Positions 50,564 to 59,769 of a stretch of 64,000 nucleotides of DNA are shown piece after piece. Position 1 is the first letter of the stretch. Every line of letters starts with the position of its first letter. Under the pieces are notes generated by a model. That model was given only the letters and a program-made list of their open reading frames with translations, made no database searches and was not told the origin of the DNA. The DNA is from CAIWHR01 sp963779805 (lineage in GTDB: Bacteria > Pseudomonadota > Gammaproteobacteria > Burkholderiales > Casimicrobiaceae), in NCBI GenBank assembly GCA_963779805.1, contig CAVZZN010000003.1, positions 186,001 to 250,000 on the forward strand. The letters run 5' to 3'. Made by a program: the position numbers and the translations under genes.

Positions 50564-51910
50564 ATGGGTGCAACCACGATGGCGGAGGTCGGCCTGCACG
50601 CTCCGCACGATACGCATCGCTATTTCCATCGCAATGCCGAGACGATGCCGCGCGAGCGCCTCGCGGCGCTGCAGCTCGAGCGATTGCGCGCGACGGCACG
50701 CAACGCCTACGACAACGTAACCCTGCATCGCCAGCGCTTCGAAGCCGCGGGCCTCCTCCCGTCCGACATCACGGAGCTCGACGACATCGCGGTGCTGCCG
50801 TTCACGCAAAAGGCCGACCTGCGCGACCACTATCCGTTCGGTCTGTTCGCGCGGCCGCGCGAAGGCCTCATGCGGCTGCACGCATCGTCGGGCACCACCG
50901 GCAAGCCGACGGTCGTCGGCTACACCGAGCAGGACGTCGACACCTGGGCCGACCTCATGGCGCGCTCGCTCGCGTGCGCCGGCGCACGTGCCGGGGACGT
51001 CGTGCACAACGCGTACGGCTACGGGCTCTTCACGGGCGGGCTGGGCGCGCACTACGGCGCGGAACGCCTGGGCGCCACGGTCGTGCCGATGTCCGGCGGC
51101 TCGACGGAACGCCAGATCGCGCTGATTCTCGACTTCGGCGCGCGCGTGCTCTGCGCAACACCTTCCTACGCGCTGGCGATCGCGGAAATGGCCGAGCAGC
51201 AGGGGATGGATCTGCGCCAAAGCGAGCTCGAGATCGGCGTGTTCGGAGCCGAGCCCTGGAGCGATGCGATGCGGCGCGAGATCGAGGCGCGCATCGGCCT
51301 CAAGGCCATCGACATCTACGGCCTGTCGGAGATCATGGGCCCGGGGGTCGCGTGCGAGTGCGAATGCCAGGCCGGATTGCACGGCTGGGAGGATCACTTC
51401 CTGTTCGAGGTGCTCGATCCCGACACCGGCCATGCGGTGCCCGAAGGCCAGGCCGGCGAGCTCGTGATCACGACGCTCACCAAGGAAGCGCTGCCCATGC
51501 TGCGCTACCGCACGCGCGACATCACCCGCATCACCACCGCGCCGTGCGAGTGCGGCCGCACGCACCTGCGCATCCTGCGCATCACGGGGCGCAACGACGA
51601 CATGCTGATCATCCGCGGCGTCAACGTGTACCCGTCGCAGGTCGAGGCGGTGCTCGTCGGATTGCCGCGCGTGGCGCCGCATTACCAGCTCGTCGTCGAG
51701 CGCCGCGGCAGCCTCGATCACGTGACGATCGAGGTCGAGGCGCAGCCCGGGGTGCCCGACGATCAGCAGCCCGCCCTCGCGCGCGAGGTGCAGCATCACG
51801 TGAAGTCGCTGGTCGGCATCAGCACCGACGTCGTCGTGAAGGCGCCCGGCACCATTCCCCGCTCCCAGGGCAAGGCCGTGCGCGTGCGCGACCTGCGCCC
51901 GAAGACCTGA
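50564..51910 (+). CDS. paaK: Phenylacetate-CoA ligase (PaaK/PadJ type)
   Basis: A 448-residue AMP-forming ligase from ATG 50564 (GGAGGCGGAA upstream). Motifs: LHASSGTTGKPTVVGYTE (P-loop type), YGLSEIMGPGVACECE, LRYRTRDITRITTAPCECGRTHLRI, and C-terminal NDDMLIIRGVNVYPSQVE typical of PaaK. It activates phenylacetate to phenylacetyl-CoA, the substrate of PadBCD just upstream; this pairing is strong context for the phenylacetyl-CoA assignment. Spacing to padD is 34 nt. Confidence 0.92.
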   Translation: MGATTMAEVGLHAPHDTHRYFHRNAETMPRERLAALQLERLRATARNAYDNVTLHRQRFEAAGLLPSDITELDDIAVLPFTQKADLRDHYPFGLFARPREGLMRLHASSGTTGKPTVVGYTEQDVDTWADLMARSLACAGARAGDVVHNAYGYGLFTGGLGAHYGAERLGATVVPMSGGSTERQIALILDFGARVLCATPSYALAIAEMAEQQGMDLRQSELEIGVFGAEPWSDAMRREIEARIGLKAIDIYGLSEIMGPGVACECECQAGLHGWEDHFLFEVLDPDTGHAVPEGQAGELVITTLTKEALPMLRYRTRDITRITTAPCECGRTHLRILRITGRNDDMLIIRGVNVYPSQVEAVLVGLPRVAPHYQLVVERRGSLDHVTIEVEAQPGVPDDQQPALAREVQHHVKSLVGISTDVVVKAPGTIPRSQGKAVRVRDLRPKT

Positions 51911-51932
51911 GCCGCCCGCAACCGGACCCCCG

Positions 51933-52410
51933 ATGCCCAAGCGAATCCTCACCCTCAACGTCAACGGCCGCGTGCGCGAGGACGCGATCGCCGATCACAC
52001 GCTGCTCGTCGACTACCTGCGCGAGACGGTCGGCCTCACGGGCACCAAGCAGGGCTGCGACGGCGGCGAGTGCGGCGCGTGCACGGTGCTGATCGACGGC
52101 GTGCCGCGCCTCGCTTGCATCACGCTGGCCGCGACCTGCGAAGGCCGCAACGTCGAGACCATCGAGAGTCTCTCGACCGGCGGGCGAGCTGAGCCGGCTG
52201 CAGCGCGCGTTCCACGAGAAGCTCGGAACGCAATGCGGCTTCTGCACGCCGGGAATGATCATGGCCGCGGAAGGGCTGCTGCGGCGCAATCCGAATCCTT
52301 CCGAGGCGGAGATCCGCGCCGCGCTGTCGGGCAATCTGTGCCGCTGCACCGGCTACGTGAAGATCATCGAGTCGGTGCAGGCGGCGGCCGGGGAGCCGTG
52401 CCATGGATGA
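51933..52410 (+). CDS. hcrC: 4-hydroxybenzoyl-CoA reductase gamma subunit HcrC (2Fe-2S, one frameshift)
   Basis: About 158 residues of a xanthine-oxidase-family small subunit. Plant-type [2Fe-2S] motif GCDGGECGACTVLIDG (around residue 41) and second cluster GFCTPGMIMAAEGLL ... NLCRCTGYVKI. A surplus G near 52180 (STGG then ELSRLQRAFHEKLG) breaks the frame. It ends at TGA 52408-52410, overlapping hcrA by 8 nt. It passes electrons from ferredoxin/FAD to the molybdenum subunit. Confidence 0.9.
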
Positions 52411-54791
52411 CCGCACGCGGTCGGGGCAAGGCAACGCCGTCGCGAGCGAAACCGCCGAGCGGGCGCACGCGATCGGGCAGCGCACCCCGCTCGTCGACGG
52501 CATCGAGAAAGTCACCGGAAGCGCGCGCTACACGGCGGACCTGCCGTTCGGCGACGCGCTGGTCGGGCGCATCCTGCGCAGCCCCGTGGCGCACGGCGTC
52601 ATCCGCGGCATCGACACGGCCGCGGCACGCGCGATTCCCGGCGTGCGTGCGGTGATCACGGGCGAGGACTTCGCAGCGCCCTATGGCGTGATTCCCATCG
52701 CCCAGAACGAGTGGCCGCTCGCGCGCGGCAAGGTGCGCTACCGCGGCGAGCCGCTCGCGGCCGTTGCCGCGATCGACGAAGCCGCGGCCGAGGCCGCGCT
52801 CGCCGCGATCGTGCTCGACATCGAGCCGCTGCCGGCGTACTTCAGCGCCGCCGAGGCGCGCGCGCCCGACGCGGTGCTCCTGCACGAGAAGAAGGCCGGC
52901 AACGTCGAGCGCGAGGTCGATCAGCTCTTCGGCGACGTGGACGGCGGCTTCGCCCGCGCGGACCTCGTGCACGAGGAGACGTTCCATTACGCCGAGGTCG
53001 CGCACGGCCAGATCGAGCTCAACGCGTCGGTGTGCGTGTACGAGCCGGAGCACGACCGCCTCACCATGCATTCCGTGACGCAGGTTCCCTACTACCTGCA
53101 CCTCACGATCGCGCAGTGCCTGGGCATGGACACCTCGCGCATTCGCGTGGTGAAGCCCTTCGTCGGCGGCGGCTTCGGGCATCGCGTGGAGCCGCTCAAT
53201 TTCGAGATGGTCACCGCGGCGCTCGCACGTGCGGCGCGCGGCACCGTGAAGCTCGAGCTCTCGCGCGAGGACGCCTTCCTCACCCACCGCGGCCGCCCGG
53301 AAACCGACATCCGCGTGAAGCTCGGGATGACGAAGACCGGCGAGATCACCGCCGTCGATTGCGATATCGTGCAGCGCGGCGGCGCGTACGGCGGCTACGG
53401 CCTCGTCACGATCCTCTATGCCGGCGCGCTGCTGCACGCGATCTACGCGCTGTCCGGCGGTGAAGTACCGCGGCTTTCGCGTGTACACCAACACGCCGCC
53501 GTGCGGCGCGATGCGCGGCCACGGTGCCGTCGATGCGCGGCACGCGTTCGAGTCCATGCTCGACATCATGGCGGGCAAGCTCGGGCTCGATCCGTTCGCG
53601 GTGCGCCGCGCCAATCTCATCAGCCCGCCGTGGCGCACGATCAACGACCTGCAGGTCAATTCGTACGGCATCCCGGCGTGCCTCGACTGGGTGGAGGAGG
53701 CGTCGGGCTGGAAGACGCGCCGCGGCAAGCTTCCGCCGGGCCACGGCCTCGGGGTCGCGTGCTCGCATTACGTGTCGGGATCGGCGAAGCCCGTGCACTG
53801 GAGCGGCGAGCCGCACGCGGTCGTGAACCTCAAGCTCGACTTCGACGGCGGCATCACGATCCTCACCGGCGCGGCCGACATCGGCCAGGGCTCGTCCACG
53901 CTGCTCACGCAGGTCGTGGCGGAGGTTCTGGAGCTGCCGATGGCGCGCATCCGCGTCATCGCCGGCGACAGCGCGCTCACGCCCAAGGACAACGGCTCGT
54001 ACTCCTCGCGCGTGTCGTTCATGGTCGGCAATGCGGCCTTGCGCGCCGCCACGGAGCTGAAGCGCGTGCTCGTCGCCGCAGCCGCGAAGAAGCTCGAAGC
54101 GAGCGCCGACGAGATCGAGTGGGAAGGCGAGCGCTGCTGCGTGACCGGCACGGATCGCGTGCTCGCGTTCAACCAGGTGGTGGAGGCCGCGCTGGCGGAC
54201 GGCGGGACGCTGACGGTCAAGGGCGCGTGGTCCACGCCGCCGGAAACGCAGGGCGGCAAGTTCCGCGGTGCAGCCGTGGGCTCGACCGCCGGCTTCTCGT
54301 ACGCCGCGCAGGTGGTCGAGGTCGCGGTCGACGAGGACACCGGCATGGTGACGGTCGAGCGCGTGTGGGTCGCGCACGACTGCGGTTTCGCGATCAATCC
54401 CCTCGCCGTCGAGGGCCAGGTGCAGGGCGCCGTGTGGATGGGCATGGGCCAGGCGCTGTCCGAGGAAACGAAGTACCAGGACGGTCTTCCGTTGCGGCCC
54501 AACATGCTCGACTACCGCATCCCGACGATCATGGAGTCCCCGCCGATCGAGGTGAAGCTCGTCGAGACGCACGATCCGCTCGGGCCCTTCGGCGCGAAGG
54601 AAGCGAGCGAAGGCGCGCTGCACGGCTTTCCGCCCGCCCTCACGAATGCGATCTGCGATGCGCTCGGCTTGCGCCTGAACGAGCTGCCGGCCTCGCCCGA
54701 TCGCGTGCTGGAGGCCCTGCAGGCGCGGCGCCGCGCGCAGCGTCTGCGCCAGAGCAAGGCTGCACGCGACGCCGCCCCGGTGAAGGGCTGA
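52403..54791 (+). CDS. hcrA: 4-hydroxybenzoyl-CoA reductase alpha subunit HcrA (molybdenum, one frameshift)
   Basis: About 795 residues of a xanthine-dehydrogenase-like Mo subunit. Features: LPFGDALVGRILRSPVAHGVIRGIDTAAARAIPGV (N-terminal), KPFVGGGFGHRVEPLNFE, the PPCGAMRGHGAVDARHAFESM Mo-region, and near the end PLGPFGAKEASEGALHGFPPAL (proton-handling Glu). It dehydroxylates 4-hydroxybenzoyl-CoA to benzoyl-CoA under anaerobic conditions. A frame break near 53460 (ALSG then VKYRGFRVYTN) is a surplus G. Family alternatives (carbon-monoxide or xanthine dehydrogenase) are excluded by the HcrB partner. Confidence 0.9.
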
Positions 54792-54793
54792 AC

Positions 54794-55765
54794 ATGGAGT
54801 CGATGCGTCCCTTCGAGTTGAAGCACCCGCACACGGTCGCGGACGCCGCGGCCCTGCTCGCGAAAGATCCCGGCGCGCGCGTGATCGCCGGCGGCACGGA
54901 CCTCGTACCCAACCTGCGCCGGCGCATCGAGCATCCGCCGGTGCTGATCGACCTCTCCGCGGTGCAGGACTTCGCCGGCATCGAGTGGAGCGGCGGCCTC
55001 GTGCTCGGCGCAGGCGTCACGCTCGCGCGCATCGCGAGCGATGGAGAGATCGCGCGGCGCTACCCGGCGCTCGCGCAGGCGGCCGCAAGCGTCGCCGCGC
55101 CCGGGCATCGCGCAGTGGCGACCCTCGGCGGCAACCTGTGCGTCGACACGCGCTGCGTGTTCTACAACCAGAGCGAATGGTGGCGCGCGTCCAACGGCTA
55201 TTGCCTGAAGCGCGGCGGCGAGACGTGCCACGTCGCACCGCAGGGCAACCATTGCCACGCCGCTTTCTCCGGCGACGTCGCGGCGGCCTTGCTGGCGCTC
55301 GATGCCGACGTGGAGATCGCCTCGGTGCGCGGCGTGCGCCGCATGCCGCTGCCCGATCTGTACCGCGACGACGGCGCCGCGCCGCTCACGCTCGCGCGCG
55401 ACGAGCTCGTCACGCGGGTGCACGTGCCGCGCGGGACCGAGGGCAGCGCAAGCGGCTACCGCAAGGCGCGCGCGCGCGCTTCGATCGACTTTCCGCTCGC
55501 CGGGGTCGCCTGCTCGCTCGCGCTGCGCGACGGCCGCATCGCGGCCCTGCGCATCGGCCTCACCGGCACCAACTCGTGCCCGATCGTGCTCGACGGCACC
55601 GACGACCTGATCGGCAAGGCAGTCGATGCCGACGTGCTCGCGGCCATCGGCAAGCTCGTGCAGAAGCAGGTCAGCCCGATGCGCACCACGGTCACGCAGG
55701 CGAACTACCGGCGCCAGGTCGCGGCGGCACTCGCCCGTCGCCTCGTGCAGGAGCTTGCAGCGTAG
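54794..55765 (+). CDS. hcrB: 4-hydroxybenzoyl-CoA reductase beta subunit HcrB (FAD plus extra 4Fe-4S)
   Basis: A 323-residue FAD-binding subunit (VIAGGTDLVPNLRRR, VATLGGNLCVDTRC). The diagnostic feature is an inserted loop with cysteines 121, 137, 145 and 154, in CVFYNQSEWWRASNGYC, ETC and GNHCHAAF. In Thauera aromatica HcrB the extra [4Fe-4S] cluster is held by Cys122, 138, 146 and 155, so the register is identical minus one. This distinguishes 4-hydroxybenzoyl-CoA reductase from ordinary xanthine-oxidase FAD subunits. It starts 2 nt after hcrA. Confidence 0.95.
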   Translation: MESMRPFELKHPHTVADAAALLAKDPGARVIAGGTDLVPNLRRRIEHPPVLIDLSAVQDFAGIEWSGGLVLGAGVTLARIASDGEIARRYPALAQAAASVAAPGHRAVATLGGNLCVDTRCVFYNQSEWWRASNGYCLKRGGETCHVAPQGNHCHAAFSGDVAAALLALDADVEIASVRGVRRMPLPDLYRDDGAAPLTLARDELVTRVHVPRGTEGSASGYRKARARASIDFPLAGVACSLALRDGRIAALRIGLTGTNSCPIVLDGTDDLIGKAVDADVLAAIGKLVQKQVSPMRTTVTQANYRRQVAAALARRLVQELAA

Positions 55766-55796
55766 CGGCGTGCCGCGTTCGCTGCCGGAGACCATC

Positions 55797-57281
55797 ATGA
55801 CGATGAACGCCGCTTCGCTGCTGCTCGCGGGCCACGATCCACGCCGCAAGGCATTCGTGTGCGGCGACGTCAGCATGCGATACGACGAGCTTGCCCATGC
55901 CGTCGCCTGTGCCGGCTCGGCATGGCGCGAGCTCGGGCTCGCCCGCGGCGATCGCGTCGCGATCAAGCTGCCCGACAGCATCGAGTGGGCGGTCGCCTAT
56001 CTCGGCGTGATCTGGGCCGGCGGCGTGGCGGTCGGGGTGAATCCGCGGATTCCCGCGCCGGACTGGCAGTACGTGCTCAACGAAGGCGCGTTCCGGCACG
56101 TGCTCGCGCTCGATCGCGACGAGGCGCCGGCGCCGTTCTGCGACGACGTGGTCGCGCTCGATGCCTGGCTCGAGCACCTGGCGGCGGCGGGCCCGATGCC
56201 GGCCGAAGCGATGGCACCGGAGGAGCCGTGCTTCTGGTGTCACTCGTCGGGGAGCAGCGGGCAACCCAAGGCGGTGATGCACGCGCACCGTTTCGCGACG
56301 CAGGTCGAGCGCGTCGCGGCCGATCTTCTCGGGGTGACCGCGGCGGATCGCCTGTTCGCGAGCTCGAAGCTCTTCTTCGCCTATCCGCTCGGCAACAGCT
56401 TCTTCGCGGGACTGAAGCTCGGGGCGACCGTGATCCTCGATCCGCGCTGGCCGACGCCGGCGAGCGTGGCGCAGACGATCGCGGAGCACCGACCGACCGT
56501 GCTGTTCAGCGTGCCGTCCCTGTATCGCAACCTGCTCAAGTCCGGCGTTGCGCCCGGGCTCGCGTCCAACGGCCTGCGCGTCTGCGTTTCGGCGGGCGAG
56601 GCCCTGCCCTCGGGCTTGCGCAACGAATGGCAGCGCCAGACGGGCATCGTGATCCAGAACGGGTTCGGCGCTTCCGAAGTCCTGAGCCTCGTGCTGTTCA
56701 ACGCCGGCGACGGCGAGCTGCTCTCCCCCACCCCGGGTGTGGACGCCCGGCCGTTGAACGCCGCGAGCGAGGGTGCACCGACGCGCATCCGGATCGCGGG
56801 ACCGATGGTGGCGCTCGGCTACTGGAAGCGGCCGGACGCGCAAGCCGAGAGCTTCCGCGACGGCGCCTTCGTCCCCGGCGATCTCTTCGAGCGCAGCGAC
56901 GACGGACGCTGGCGCTTCGCCGGCCGCGAGGACTCGCTCGTCAAGATCCACGGCCGCTGGGTGGATCTCGTTGCGCTCGAGGAGCGCCTCGGTGCAGCGT
57001 CGGCTGCGATCGCCGAAGCTGCGGCCGTGTCGGTGCCCGATGCCGATGGCGTCGCCGCGGTGGCGTTCTTCTACGCGACCAAGCCCGAGCTCGAAGCGAG
57101 CGTGCAGCGCGACGTCGAGGCGGTCGCCACGACGCTGCCGCAATACCAGCGCCCGCGCTGGGTGATGCCGATCACCGCGCTGCCTCGCACTGCGACGGGC
57201 AAGCTCCTGCGCCGCAAGCTCGTCGCACTGCACGCGGCCCAGAACGCGACGGAGACGCCGCTCACCCCGGCGGCATCCTGA
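55797..57281 (+). CDS. Benzoate/4-hydroxybenzoate-type CoA ligase
   Basis: A 494-residue AMP-forming aryl-CoA ligase from ATG 55797. P-loop-like CFWCHSSGSSGQPKAVMHAH, core FASSKLFFAYPLGNSFFAGL, IQNGFGASEVLSLVLFN and the C-terminal RPRWVMPITALPRTATGKLLRRKL. Sequence pattern fits the benzoate-CoA ligase family (benzoate, hydroxy- or aminobenzoates). Its place after hcrCAB makes 4-hydroxybenzoate the likely substrate, analogous to hbaA upstream of hbaBCD in Rhodopseudomonas. The 3- or 2-substituted benzoates cannot be excluded. Confidence 0.85.
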   Translation: MTMNAASLLLAGHDPRRKAFVCGDVSMRYDELAHAVACAGSAWRELGLARGDRVAIKLPDSIEWAVAYLGVIWAGGVAVGVNPRIPAPDWQYVLNEGAFRHVLALDRDEAPAPFCDDVVALDAWLEHLAAAGPMPAEAMAPEEPCFWCHSSGSSGQPKAVMHAHRFATQVERVAADLLGVTAADRLFASSKLFFAYPLGNSFFAGLKLGATVILDPRWPTPASVAQTIAEHRPTVLFSVPSLYRNLLKSGVAPGLASNGLRVCVSAGEALPSGLRNEWQRQTGIVIQNGFGASEVLSLVLFNAGDGELLSPTPGVDARPLNAASEGAPTRIRIAGPMVALGYWKRPDAQAESFRDGAFVPGDLFERSDDGRWRFAGREDSLVKIHGRWVDLVALEERLGAASAAIAEAAAVSVPDADGVAAVAFFYATKPELEASVQRDVEAVATTLPQYQRPRWVMPITALPRTATGKLLRRKLVALHAAQNATETPLTPAAS

Positions 57282-57295
57282 CCGGGCGAAGCGCC

Positions 57296-58075
57296 ATGAC
57301 CGAGCGCGGTGCATCGCCGGTGCTGACGACGACGCGCGAAGGCCGCGTGCTCGTCGCCACGCTGGCGCGTCCGCCGGTGAACGCGCTCGACGACGCCCTT
57401 CTCGCCGCACTCGACGCCGCGCTCGACGCGGCGTGCGCCGACGAAGACGTGTGCGTGCTGCACCTGCGCAGCAGCCAGAAGGCGTTCTGCGCCGGCGCCG
57501 ATCTCGCGTTGATGCAGTCGTGCTTCTCGACGCCGCAAGGGCCCGGCGAGATGCTCGCCGTGGTCGCCCGCATGCAGCGTCTCTACGCGCGGCTCGAATC
57601 GGCGCCGGTGATCACGGTGGCCGAGATCGCGGGCGCCGCGATCGGCGGCGGCCTCGAGCTCGCGCTCGCGTGCGACCTGCGCATCGCGGCGCTGGAAGCG
57701 AAGCTCGGCCTCTCCGAAGCGCGCCTGGGCCTGCTGCCCGCGGCGGGCGGCACGCAGCGCCTCACGCGGCTGTGCGGTCCCGGCGTCGCCAAGCGCCTCA
57801 TCCTCGGCGCGGAGCTGATCGACGGCGCGGAGGCATTGCGCCTCGGCGTCGTGCAGTGGGCGCAGCCGCGCGCGACGCTGGCCGAATTCGCGAGCGCGAC
57901 CGCGGCACGCATCGCGGCGATGCCGCGCATCGCGCTCGCCGCCAACAAGCGCTGCATCGCCGTGCAGAACGATCCCTGGAGCGACGGCTTCGCGGAGGAG
58001 CTCGCCGAAACCCGCAAGCTGTACGAGCAGGACGAGACCCGGCGCAAGGTCGCCGAATTCCTCGCGAAGAGCTAA
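57296..58075 (+). CDS. Enoyl-CoA hydratase/isomerase family protein
   Basis: A 259-residue crotonase-fold protein from ATG 57296. LRSSQKAFCAGADLALM contains the first oxyanion-hole region and AEIAGAAIGGGLELALACDLRIA the second, with AKLGLSEARLGLLPAAGGTQRL carrying the usual catalytic Glu. It adds water to an enoyl-CoA or isomerises it. Located in the aromatic operon, 14 nt after the ligase. Confidence 0.88.
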   Translation: MTERGASPVLTTTREGRVLVATLARPPVNALDDALLAALDAALDAACADEDVCVLHLRSSQKAFCAGADLALMQSCFSTPQGPGEMLAVVARMQRLYARLESAPVITVAEIAGAAIGGGLELALACDLRIAALEAKLGLSEARLGLLPAAGGTQRLTRLCGPGVAKRLILGAELIDGAEALRLGVVQWAQPRATLAEFASATAARIAAMPRIALAANKRCIAVQNDPWSDGFAEELAETRKLYEQDETRRKVAEFLAKS

Positions 58076-58090
58076 CCGAAGGAGAGTGTG

Positions 58091-58838
58091 ATGAAAGTGA
58101 CGGGCAAGATCGCGGTCGTGACCGGGGCGGGCTCCGGCATCGGCCAGGCGACGGCGGAAGCGCTCGCGGGTGCAGGGCGCCACGGTCGTGGTGGCGGACA
58201 TCGATGCGCAGAAGGGCGAGCGCACCGTCGCCTCGATTCGCGGCAACGGCGGGAACGCTTCGTTCCTGCAGGTCGACGTCACCGACGACGCATCGATCGA
58301 GGCGTTCGCGCGCGCGGTCGAGGCGAAGCACGGCGCCGTCGACATCATCGTCAACGGCGCCGGCTGGGGCCAGACGAAGCCGTTCTGGGAAGGCACGCCC
58401 GATTTCTGGGACAAGCTCGTGGCCCTGAACTTCGTCGGCCCGATGAAGCTCGTGAAGGCGCTGCTGCCGAAGATGATGGAGCGCGGCAGCGGCAAGATCG
58501 TGAACATCTCGAGCGATGCCGGCCGCGTCGGCAGCCTGGGCGAGACGGTCTACTCCGGTGCGAAGGGCGGCCTGATCGCGTTCACGAAGTCGCTCGCGCG
58601 CGAGATGGCGCGCTACAACATCAACGTGAACTGCGTGTGTCCCGGCCCGACCGAGACGCCGCTGCTCATGGCGGTGCCCGAGAAGGTGCTCGACGCCTTC
58701 AAGAAGGCCATCCCCTTCCGCCGCTTCGGCAAGCCATCCGAGGTCGCCGACGCGGTGCTGTTCCTGTCCTGCGACCGGTCGAGCTACATTACGGGTCAGG
58801 TCCTGAGCGTCAGCGGCGGCCTCACCATGGCCGGATGA
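58091..58838 (+). CDS. SDR oxidoreductase, hydroxyacyl-CoA dehydrogenase-like (one frameshift)
   Basis: About 249 residues from ATG 58091 (MKVTGKIAVVTGAGSGIGQATAEALA). The frame changes near 58165 through a surplus base (then QGATVVVADIDAQKGERT). Catalytic Ser in NISSDAGRVGSLGETVYSGAKGG (Tyr and Lys included), cofactor and C-terminal GQVLSVSGGLTMAG. Probably NAD-dependent oxidation of a hydroxyacyl-CoA after hydration by the flanking hydratases; substrate inferred from position. Confidence 0.88.
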
Positions 58839-58869
58839 ACCGTCCCTTCCTTCTACAGCCGGAGCGCAC

Positions 58870-59688
58870 ATGAAGCAGATCAAGCTCGCCGATTACAAGG
58901 CATCCCATTTCCACTATGCGGTCTCGGGCAAGGTGGCGACCATCACCCTGAACCGGCCCGATCGCAAGAACCCCCTCACGTTCGATTCCTACGGCGAGCT
59001 GCGCGATCTGTTCCGCGAGATGGTCTACGCCACGGACATCAAGGCCGTCGTGTTCACCGGCGAAGGCGGCAATTTCTGCTCCGGCGGCGACGTGCACGAG
59101 ATCATCGGCCCGCTCGTCAAGATGGACATGCCGGGACTGCTGCGCTTCACGCGCATGACCGGCGACATGGTCAAGGCCATGCGCATGTGTCCGCAGCCCA
59201 TCATCTCCGCCATCGACGGCGTGTGCACGGGCGCGGGCGCGATGATCGCGTGCGGCTCGGACATGCGCTTCGCCACCGCGCGCAGCAAGCTCGCGTTCCT
59301 GTTCGTGCGCGTCGGTCTCGCCGGTGCCGACATGGGGGCGTGCACGCTGCTGCCGCGCCTCATCGGGCTGTCGCGCGCGGCCGATCTGCTCTACACGGGT
59401 CGCGTCGTCGGCGGCGAGGAAGCCGAGCGCATGGGCTTCTACAACCGCCTCGTCGAGCCGGAGCGCCTGCTGGAAGACGCGACCGCGATGGCGCAGAGCC
59501 TCGCCGACGGCCCGACGTTCGGGCACGCGATGACCAAGACCATGCTCTGGCAGGAATGGAATTCGGGCCTGGGCGAGTGCATCGAGGCCGAGGCGCAGGC
59601 GCAGGCCATCTGCATGCAGACGCAGGACTTCGAGCGCGCGTATCACGCGTTCGTCGCGAAGCAGAAGCCGGTGTTCGAAGGCAATTGA
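58870..59688 (+). CDS. Second enoyl-CoA hydratase family protein
   Basis: A 272-residue crotonase-fold protein from ATG 58870. VFTGEGGNFCSGGDVHEII (first oxyanion-hole region), ISAIDGVCTGAGAMIACGSDMRFA (second), and SKLAFLFVRVGLAGADMGACTLLPRL. The putative catalytic Glu of the G(L)AGADMG segment is an Asp, which differs from the canonical hydratase and may mark a ring- or dienoyl-specific member. It is similar to hydratases found in aerobic 2-aminobenzoyl-CoA and hydroxybenzoyl-CoA clusters; that link is from memory and not tested. Confidence 0.85.
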   Translation: MKQIKLADYKASHFHYAVSGKVATITLNRPDRKNPLTFDSYGELRDLFREMVYATDIKAVVFTGEGGNFCSGGDVHEIIGPLVKMDMPGLLRFTRMTGDMVKAMRMCPQPIISAIDGVCTGAGAMIACGSDMRFATARSKLAFLFVRVGLAGADMGACTLLPRLIGLSRAADLLYTGRVVGGEEAERMGFYNRLVEPERLLEDATAMAQSLADGPTFGHAMTKTMLWQEWNSGLGECIEAEAQAQAICMQTQDFERAYHAFVAKQKPVFEGN

Positions 59689-59769
59689 CGGTGGCGTCGC
59701 GTCGATCCGGGCGGGCGGGAGCGCGGGCACCGCGGTGCCCACCTCACGCGTGCTCGACCGACGGTCGGC

